DNA of 12,690 bases from Echinostoma caproni. Taxonomy: Eukaryota > Platyhelminthes > Trematoda > Plagiorchiida > Echinostomatidae. The notes under the pieces were generated by a model, which saw nothing but the letters and a program-made list of their open reading frames with translations, searched no databases and was not told the origin of the DNA. Location: NCBI GenBank assembly GCA_900618425.1, contig UZAN01050165.1:8178-20867 (forward strand), in the 5' to 3' direction. This document shows positions 7,082 through 12,690 of the stretch, in pieces. Position numbers and translations under genes: made by a program. Each line of letters opens with the position of its first letter. The first letter of the stretch is position 1.

Positions 7082-7564
7082 TCAGTTGAATGGTTTACTC
7101 TTCGGTCTCCGTATTCTGTCGACATAGGATATTCTCTGTGGAGTTAGATTGTTTACCTCAGATGGATTTGAAATTCTCTCCTTTTGACATTCATGATGTT
7201 TTTTTTTTACCGACTGTTGTATTTCGTTGTCTGCGGTTTTGCAAGTTGGGATAGAGTGGCGGTGTGTGTTTGGGGGAGGGAAGGGGTTTTTTGTTTGAGA
7301 GGCACCTTGGTTTGTTATCACTAGCGTAGTCACCTCACCGCTTGTATAAATAGGAGTTGCAGAGTAATCTTCATCTTGATATTGCTTGCTATGTCCGACC
7401 AAATTATCTCCAGTTGTCCATCGGATGACATCAACACCGAAGTCCGGGTACAGTGGTGGTGATCGGATATTACGATCCGATTCACTGCGGTGTCGGGGAT
7501 TCAGATTTTCCAAGACTGTTGACCCTTCTGGCCGAACCGTGTATTCTTGTTTAAGTTTAAGTCG
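7082..7564 (-). CDS. Candidate terminal exon, unknown protein (minus)
   Basis: This is the longest open stretch in the window: 160 codons on minus, from just after a TAG (7565-7567) to TGA at 7082-7084. The first half is protein-like and polar, with pieces such as RLKLKQEYTVRPEGST, PPLYPDFGVDVIRWTTGDN and YQDEDYSATPIYTSG. The second half is Lys/Asn/Pro-rich and less convincing. A GTGAGG donor at 7338-7333 could end an exon at 7339 instead. The acceptor is possible at TTAG (7568-7565) but lacks a pyrimidine tract. In phase 0 it joins the candidate exon 7896-7793. An AATAAA on minus at about 6900-6895 could serve the gene. A random stretch of this length is expected at a rate of the order of one per window of this size, so support is modest. 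Confidence 0.3.
   Translation of the reverse strand, partial: RLKLKQEYTVRPEGSTVLENLNPRHRSESDRNIRSPPLYPDFGVDVIRWTTGDNLVGHSKQYQDEDYSATPIYTSGEVTTLVITNQGASQTKNPFPPPNTHRHSIPTCKTADNEIQQSVKKKHHECQKERISNPSEVNNLTPQRISYVDRIRRPKSKPFN
7462..7481. repeat. Small perfect hairpin
   Basis: ATCGGAT (7462-7468) and ATCCGAT (7475-7481) form a 7-bp stem with a 6-base loop inside the candidate minus exon. No T-run follows. It is of unknown meaning and probably incidental. Confidence 0.6.
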
Positions 7565-7792
7565 CTAACCAACGCCCGGTTCGGGTTTTCGGTTCAATAA
7601 GCAATAAAAAAACAGTTTCTATCTTCTGTACCGTTCCTCTGGAGTCTGGCTAATCTACGCACGGGTCGAGCGAGTCAGTCAACTTTACAATTGAAGTGCA
7701 CAGTATGTTCATAGTAAACTCCCGCCGAAATAATCTGATACGAGATTGTTTATATACCATTCGATTGCGAGCGCAAATGGGTGTCGACTCAC

Positions 7793-7896
7793 TTCGTTCC
7801 ATGCCGCGCGAGCGGTGATCAGATTCGGATCGTATTTGTACGCGTCTTGGTTCTGCGATTCCAGATAGGTAATGAGACCAATGAAACTGATCAAAG
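7793..7896 (-). CDS. Candidate exon encoding a hydrophobic segment (minus)
   Basis: On minus, an AG at 7898-7897 opens a 104-base stretch that ends at a perfect donor GTGAGT (7792-7787). The frame reads LISFIGLITYLESQNQDAYK followed by Y-D-P-N-L-I-T-A-R-A-A-W-N-E. This is a hydrophobic run of about 10-12 residues, then a polar/aromatic stretch, as at the edge of a membrane helix. The frame stays open upstream, so the acceptor could be different. The exon ends on a whole codon, matching the phase of the candidate exon at 7564. The spacing would be an intron of about 230 bases. The encoded family is not recognised. G+C is higher than in the flanks, which favours coding. Confidence 0.33.
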
Positions 7897-7924
7897 CTGT
7901 CCCAGTCAATACACAAAAGTGATG

Positions 7925-8330
7925 GGGTGGGTGGGATTTAGGAGGCGAAACATATGGAGATCAATACAAACTGGAAACGATTACGAAAGCAGAAATGCAT
8001 GATAGGAACCCAAAACTCTTCACTTTTCTCCATACCCACTGTTCGTGTAACGTTAGCTTTTAATGAAATCCAGATATCCCAGTTGGTTTAAGTGGTTACT
8101 GTCGTATGTGCCAACACGATAGAGTTTATACTTAAGACTCTCAAAATTAGCGAATTCTCTTGGGGTTTGATTAGGTACTAGATTATCTTATTTCTTTATA
8201 GTCTACAAAATTATGTTTGGATGTATCAACGAACATGTGAACTGTGAATCGTTTCTCGCTGTTCAAAGTTGACCCACATATTCTGTTTCCGAAGATCTAT
8301 CAATTGGATAAGTTCAATGTCTCATTCATG
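7925..8330. other. Non-coding, no feature recognised
   Basis: There is no convincing exon or repeat. On minus, a good-looking acceptor (TTTCGTAATCGTTTCCAG, ending at 7971) exists, but every frame after it meets a stop or does not join the 7896-7793 frame. Confidence 0.4.
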
Positions 8331-8395
8331 ATTCTCGGGTTCGAAACCGGAACTGTTGTCTCTGAGCCCCACCAAGACAGCAACGTACAAACCAC
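8331..8395. repeat. Perfect Pol III B-box match, possible tRNA-like remnant
   Basis: GGTTCGAAACC at 8338-8348 fits the B-box consensus GGTTCGANNCC fully. It is nearly self-complementary, so either strand could be the sense strand. On plus, TCGGG and CCGGA around the loop give a T stem with four of five pairs. No A box or acceptor stem at tRNA spacing is seen, so this is at most a remnant of a tRNA-derived repeat. Confidence 0.3.
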
Positions 8396-8399
8396 AGTG

Positions 8400-9500
8400 T
8401 CTTTGAATGAACATAACATCAAAGAAAGTCGTATTTCATAAACTGATATTGTTTGTTCGAGTGAAAAATAATAGTTGAAAAGATGCACATAAATTATGGG
8501 TCAATTAATGTTTGAATGCAAACCATATAGTGGAATCTGCTAATTGGATTCAATTTGCACACAAAGTAGCTTTGCTCATGTCCCAATTCATTTTACCATC
8601 TGTGGCTCTTTGACTTTAAAACAATGTAGTGGTCTCGAACGCATGCGTCGGAAATATTTTTTTGATTACATATACGCTGCTACATGAAACTGGCTGTCGA
8701 ATTTACGCAGACGGTGAATCCTGTTAAACCCAGGAAAGTGTCACGAATAATTCTATCAACCATGCAAAAACAGAGATAATAGGAATCTCCACATAGCACA
8801 TCCCTGTATCTGTTTCTGAAAATTTCCTCCCACCCATGTGTACACAAATGGAGCAACCAGCGCAATATTATGTTGGTCCCAAATCGCCTCGAAGCCTAAA
8901 ATTTCCGTAGAAATTCGTCACATTATTATTATTCCTACGATCGATCAAGTTTCCAAGAGTGCAACTTTAAACACCATGTACTATTACCACTGTTGTTCTG
9001 CTCGGTACATGCAAAGAGATTGTGTGAATTCCACTACTTGCAATTGTCATGGTTGTGTGTATGCGTGCGCACGTGTTCGATTCCGGAACTGTCATCAGAT
9101 CAATTAATATGGAATGGAATTTTCTGGCTAATTGTGAGTGAGCGTATTTCCTGTGGCTCGGTTATGTGTATTGTGTTGATATTCATATATTGCTTGAATT
9201 TAATCGCTGTTACATTACTGAGCAAGCCAGCAGTGTCGTTCTTCTTGATCATTCGAAATGATTTCCATCGATCAACTATGCTTGGCATCCTCATTCTGGC
9301 TTTGATCAAGTGACTCCCCCGAATCAGTATCTCATTTACAATCTCTAATTTACAGTAGGTGCTAGTTAGGATGAAGCAAAATCGTCCAGAACGTAACTCG
9401 TGCAGCATTTCCAGATTAGCTTCTATTTTCTAATTTATCACGGGCAAGATCTGTGTTCACTGTTGTAAGTCTAGAGAGAAACGGTTTGATTTGCCACGAT
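8400..9500. other. Intergenic or intronic, no gene recognised
   Basis: AT-rich. A plus frame ending at about 9313 encodes strongly hydrophobic sequence, and the minus strand at 9408-9100 is also open for about 100 codons. Neither shows a domain. GTGAGT at about 9134 and GTAAGT at 9465-9470 on plus are possible donors without a firm partner exon. Confidence 0.35.
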
Positions 9501-9518
9501 CGGACAGAACCAAAGACA

Positions 9519-9592
9519 ATGGTTTTGGTGACGGCTAGCATTCACCTTTCTTGGAAGTTCGTTTCCGTGAAGGTGTCCAAAATATCTTTCAA
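9519..9592 (+). CDS. Candidate first coding exon of a small spliced gene
   Basis: An ATG at 9519 in a good context (A at -3, G at +4) opens 24 codons plus two bases and runs into a perfect donor GTGAGT at 9593-9598. The frame begins MVLVTASIHLSWKFVSVKV. It is mildly hydrophobic but has no clear signal peptide. The split codon AA|C joins the next candidate exon (9712-9772) in frame across a 119-base intron. An alternative is an internal exon using an acceptor at 9557 (after a CACCTTTCTT tract) or at 9538. No homologue is recognised. Confidence comes from splice-signal quality and frame consistency only. Confidence 0.28.
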
Positions 9593-9711
9593 GTGAGTTG
9601 GAAGATTGCCAGAAACGTTTTGGGGTTCTCTGCCACCGCGGGTAATCCAATAGATCTATTGATAGGAATAGGACGCACAGTTCATCACCTTACATTCTTA
9701 CTAATTTTTAG

Positions 9712-9772
9712 CATGGCGATGAAGCGGGGAGGACTTCATGAATTTGGCTCATCATGGTTTTGCACGATGCAT
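9712..9772 (+). CDS. Candidate 61-nt internal exon of the same small gene
   Basis: The acceptor is near ideal: a TTACTAAT branch site followed by TTTTTAG, ending at 9711. The exon ends at a perfect donor GTGAGT (9773-9778). Only one of the three frames is stop-free, giving MAMKRGGLHEFGSSWFCTMH. It is the frame that fits the upstream candidate exon (one base completing an Asn codon). The exon ends on a whole codon. The size fits a micro-exon-type gene organisation, which is known in flatworms, but no such family is recognised here. Confidence 0.33.
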
Positions 9773-9956
9773 GTGAGTTTCATCAAAATCCAATGGCCAG
9801 CTGTTCGGTAGCCTGGGATCCAGTCGCGTGTCTGGAGGACTTATATGAATTGCATGTGCATGGATGCATGTTGACCACTTGCGGTTTGGCTACATTGCGA
9901 ACCTATGCATGCCTTGACCATCCCATTTCGACTCTATACCCCTGGAGACGCTTCAG

Positions 9957-10109
9957 TCATTTACCGTGTCAGTGATGTCCCCACGGTGTGAAACTATCAA
10001 AATCGTGATAGCTTCAGTTCTCAGCAAGCCGGATGGAGAAGCTCTCGGTTGCGCGGGGATAGATATCTGGTTACGCGATCAATACAACTTGCTGCATAGG
10101 GGGAAATAG
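9957..10109 (+). CDS. Candidate terminal exon, or decayed endonuclease fragment
   Basis: After a pyrimidine-rich acceptor region ending in CTTCAG (9951-9956), a phase-0 frame runs 50 codons to TAG at 10107-10109 and joins the 9712-9772 exon in frame. The three-exon model would encode about 95 residues. A rival reading exists. The piece E-A-L-G-C-A-G-I-D-I-W-L with a following N-L-L has the pattern of trematode non-LTR endonuclease domains (G-x-A-G-V-x-I-x-L then L-L). Upstream, in another frame at about 9823-9870, C-L-E-D-L precedes a Cys/His-rich stretch reminiscent of the earlier part of that domain. The spacing is longer than expected by about 20-25 codons. I cannot decide between the two. 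Confidence 0.22.
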   Translation, partial: SFTVSVMSPRCETIKIVIASVLSKPDGEALGCAGIDIWLRDQYNLLHRGK

Positions 10110-11090
10110 GTGTAAATAGAGATTACAAAATTGCACGTTCTGTCTTGCAATCTTCGGAACTCTCGGATTGCATGTGATTGTAATTTGAATCCGAGCTACC
10201 CGGAGCTTTTATTTGCTGGTTGTGCGATCACATTCTGTAGAACTTCTTTCTGAGTTATCGTGCTTAAATGCTAAGAAAGTGAAATTTAACCAGCTTCAAT
10301 CATCTCTTGAAGTGCATCGGTTGTCCATCCGGGATTGCCTTTAGACACACCTCGGGATTGACAGCAATTTTAACATCCCTCGCCCCCGTGCTACTTATCG
10401 AGTTCTTTGTTTTCTTTTGTGAAGCAAATTTTTCAGTTTGCCGAATCCCCTCTGCTTTGAATTGCTAAACCTGACAGTATTTTGGCTGAAAAAACAGATT
10501 ATGCATTGATTTATCAGCAACTAATATCGTTTTACAATGGACCGTACGATGCTATGAACCAAGGTCAGAGTGAAAAATGTGCATAACTTATAGTTAGCAA
10601 GCACTAGTTCGGGTAGCTTGATTAAGTTTTGTGCTAAGTAATTTAGAACACCTTAGGTGTTGTAGTACCGTTGTCTGTATATGTAGTTCAATGGTGGTAG
10701 TGGCGGTGGTCCCGTAGTTAGGAGCATTGAAACGATGATAATGCGGTCAGATTTTTGAAGGCCACGAAAACCGCACATTCTCCTAAGTTCCCAGGCAACT
10801 TTTGATTGGTCGTTTCTGAAAATTAACTGTTCGACTGTGTGTTCCGTAATTAGGAAGCAAGCAAAAATTGGCATTATTATCGTGTAATGATGGTTGGTGA
10901 GAAATAAATGATCCATATAGGAACATCTGGAACAAAAAATCTGAAATCAGAAAACATCGCGAGGAAATCCTTTTATTTCTTTTATTGATGTGCAAAACGT
11001 CAATCGAGTTTCATCATCGTTCATTTTTGTATATGATCCTTGTTTTATTCAGTTAACCTTGAGTTTCATCATCATCAGATCTCATCAATG
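10110..11090. other. Intergenic, no gene recognised
   Basis: AT-rich sequence with short chance frames (87 codons or fewer). AATAAA occurs on plus at 10903-10908. GAGTTTCATCATC occurs twice, at 11006-11018 and 11061-11073. Nothing else stands out. Confidence 0.45.
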
Positions 11091-11165
11091 GTGACCATTC
11101 ACCGATCCATCCGGTGTTCGAGCCACGAAGCTCTCGCCGGCGACAAGCACCCACATACACGTTAG
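11091..11165. repeat. GC-richer segment with B-box-like site
   Basis: Positions of about 11095-11160 are distinctly richer in G+C and CpG than both flanks. They contain GTGTTCGAGCC (11114-11124), close to the Pol III B box. Two plus frames are open across it, but neither has recognisable content. It is probably part of an interspersed repeat. The borders are uncertain. Confidence 0.25.
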
Positions 11166-11169
11166 GTGA

Positions 11170-12170
11170 TAAGTTAGTGCTTGTAACTAACACACTCGCA
11201 CGCACATGGTCTTAGCGGTCGGTAACTATTGTTAACTTGCTTGGATGAAATGTTGAGTGGAATGCATCTAGATAGCATCTGTGACCACCAAACGAAGTAG
11301 CAGAAGGGCAATGTGTTTGCCGCAAGCTGCTGAACTTCGACAGTGCAGATACATCAATACAGATCAAGGCATTCTCTTCGACCTGGGAAAACAGCAATTA
11401 TTTGCACCTCGCGAGTAAGCAGTGACGTGTTTCTGGGATGGTAACCGACTCACAAATGGCCATCCAACCGCATGGCGCAGATGAAATACTCAGTGGGAAC
11501 TGTTCTGGATCAAACGGATTTGTATGAGGCGGTAGTATATATCTGATACTATAATGAGTTTTTGCTATCCGAAATACAAAAGCTTTGCGCAAAATGAACT
11601 TAGAATCGCCATGTAGGTTTGCTTTACTGTAGAGTAGTGCCGCAGTGGACTATCGTTTCACAGGAAAAAGAACCATCTCTGACCGGTCTCGAAAACAGAC
11701 GTGCTTTTTTCGCAATNGCAATATCTACATGCTTAATATGCACATACTATTCACACACACCATTTGTGCACACTGACAAGAGGAGGACACAAGTTGTGTT
11801 ATGATGCGGATTCAAATTCCAGTCCTACTAAATTTGGGCTTCAAAATTCTGGTATAGGGTCACCTGAGCGAGAAATAACACTTCAGTCTATATAGGGCCT
11901 ATGATGGATACACGCAAGGAATTTATTTGATGCGACACCTATTGGCTTTAACAATCCACACAAGCGCGATTTGGATTTGTTCTCCCAGCGGTTAACCTTG
12001 CGAGTGAAACTGTTCACAAAGCATAGAGAATGGGAAAGAGAGATATGTGACCTCCGAATGCACTTTAGGCGAATCGCCAGCAGACTTGTCAAAAGTCACA
12101 ACACTTTTTGGTGCACAGTCTGAAAGAGTTTGGCAGAAGGAATGCGTTTATCCATAATTAAACTCGGATA
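11170..12170. other. Intergenic, no gene recognised
   Basis: Only short chance frames on both strands. There is an N at 11717. A 7-bp inverted repeat, TTTATCC (12147-12153) and GGATAAA (12166-12172), sits at the right edge. No exon with a good splice pair was found. Confidence 0.45.
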
Positions 12171-12177
12171 AAGTCTC

Positions 12178-12408
12178 ATGACGAAGGAGTTAGATATCAG
12201 AGAATTAGTCATATCTGAGTCACAAGCAAAAGGCTTGCGAGTGAAGTGGCCACTTCACAATCACGATGATGTCACCTCGGCTGTTGATGAAACGTTTGCA
12301 AACAAATTGTCGAGCTATTTTAATTTCTGCTTTGATCTTTGCTTCCCGATGGTCATATGTACATCTCAGCCCCGGCAGATTTTCTTCCCTCACTTTGACG
12401 ACCCTTAG
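12178..12408 (+). CDS. Hypothetical 76-codon ORF, doubtful
   Basis: This is an ATG-started frame with stop at 12406-12408. The N-terminal half is charged (M-T-K-E-L-D-I-R-E-L-V) and the middle holds an acidic D-D-V-T-S-A-V-D-E-T piece. The C-terminal half is Phe/Cys-rich and looks translated from non-coding DNA. The start context is poor (C at -3). The antisense strand is also open over 81 codons and equally protein-like, with a Lys/Ile-rich basic stretch. An 18-bp palindrome lies within. No domain is recognised, so coding status is doubtful. Confidence 0.18.
   Translation: MTKELDIRELVISESQAKGLRVKWPLHNHDDVTSAVDETFANKLSSYFNFCFDLCFPMVICTSQPRQIFFPHFDDP
12241..12258. repeat. 18-bp perfect palindrome
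   Basis: GTGAAGTGGCCACTTCAC equals its reverse complement over 18 bases, and the flanks do not extend it. Because of the symmetry, the same peptide (V-K-W-P-L-H) is read on both strands of the two overlapping frames. It could be a dimeric protein-binding site or chance. Confidence 0.9.
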
Positions 12409-12409
12409 A

Positions 12410-12690
12410 AGAATCAAAGAACGGGTATAAAAAAATCGTGACCAACAAACGTCAGCGCCGTTCAAGACTGAGATCCAAAATATTGATGGACCCTACCCTG
12501 AAATCATACTTGGTGATCGGAATTCCAATCAAATCTGGAGTGTAATGAAATAACGCTGAGGAATAAAAGTCAGACTAAACGGGCCTCAACCTATAATAGC
12601 TGTACTCAGTTGCATATTTTTCACGTCAACTCAATCGGAAGTATCGGAATCATACTTCCAATCAGTTGAACGTCGTAAACTTTTGCATGT
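12410..12690. other. Right edge, no gene recognised
   Basis: AT-rich sequence with AATAAA at 12562-12567 on plus. There is no open frame of note and no repeat unit recognised. Confidence 0.4.

Noticed and set aside
7386..7568. Plus-strand 60-codon frame ending shortly before AATAAA (7603-7608)
   Set aside because: It is antisense to the longer minus-strand candidate and has only a moderate acceptor. The nearby AATAAA is likely chance in an A-rich run.
7742..7756. TATATAAA on minus as a promoter TATA box
   Set aside because: It lies inside the sequence that would be the intron between the two minus-strand exon candidates, and it leads only to a 20-codon frame. A chance AT-rich match is more likely.
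9100..9408. Opposed open frames of about 100 codons, one strongly hydrophobic
   Set aside because: AT-rich DNA readily gives hydrophobic chance frames. No matched acceptor and donor and no domain were found.
11061..11085. On minus, CTGATGA followed closely by GAAAC, hammerhead-like
   Set aside because: Only four bases separate the two core parts and they cannot form stem II. It is explained by an ATC-type simple repeat.
11799..11825. GGATTCAAATTCC as a tRNA T-arm
   Set aside because: Only three of five stem pairs form, and no A box or acceptor stem is present.

Overview
The window reads as eukaryotic nuclear DNA, most likely from a flatworm of the trematode type. It has no bacterial-style gene packing. 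The one firmly recognised gene piece is a spliced terminal exon, and the rest is low-density DNA with decayed non-LTR retrotransposon and tRNA-derived (Pol III) repeat remnants. The trematode assignment is inference: it rests on the overall look, on the wording of the retrotransposon fragment, and on the repeat style. It could not be tested here.

Layout. Positions 1-919 are the last intron of a plus-strand methionine aminopeptidase 1 (MetAP1) gene. This intron holds a fragment of a retrotransposon endonuclease reading frame, bracketed by a 39-bp exact direct repeat with an ambiguous base (N) at the junction. Positions 920-1296 are the MetAP1 terminal exon, carrying both glutamate metal ligands and a C-terminus much longer than the vertebrate one. 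The 3' UTR follows, with a weak poly(A) candidate near 1561.

From about 1300 onward I see no second gene that I can name. There are several Pol III-like repeat pieces: an A box near 1964; a B-box and hairpin block at 3895-4125; a clear head-to-head inverted pair of 82-nt tRNA-like units at 4822-4903 and 5028-5109; a perfect B-box match at 8338; and a B-box-like site at 11114. There are also two perfect palindromes (16 bp at 2428 and 18 bp at 12241).

Several short open stretches have convincing splice borders and could be exons of unidentified genes. On plus: 3004-3064, 3634-3790, 6842-6979, and a phase-consistent three-exon model at 9519-10109. On minus: 7896-7793 joined to 7564-7082. They lie on both strands and none is recognised, so each has low confidence and some are surely chance.

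No operon, CRISPR, defence system or other cooperating gene set is visible. The most solid unusual structures are the inverted tRNA-like pair, the MetAP1 C-terminal extension and the repeat-bracketed retrotransposon fragment.
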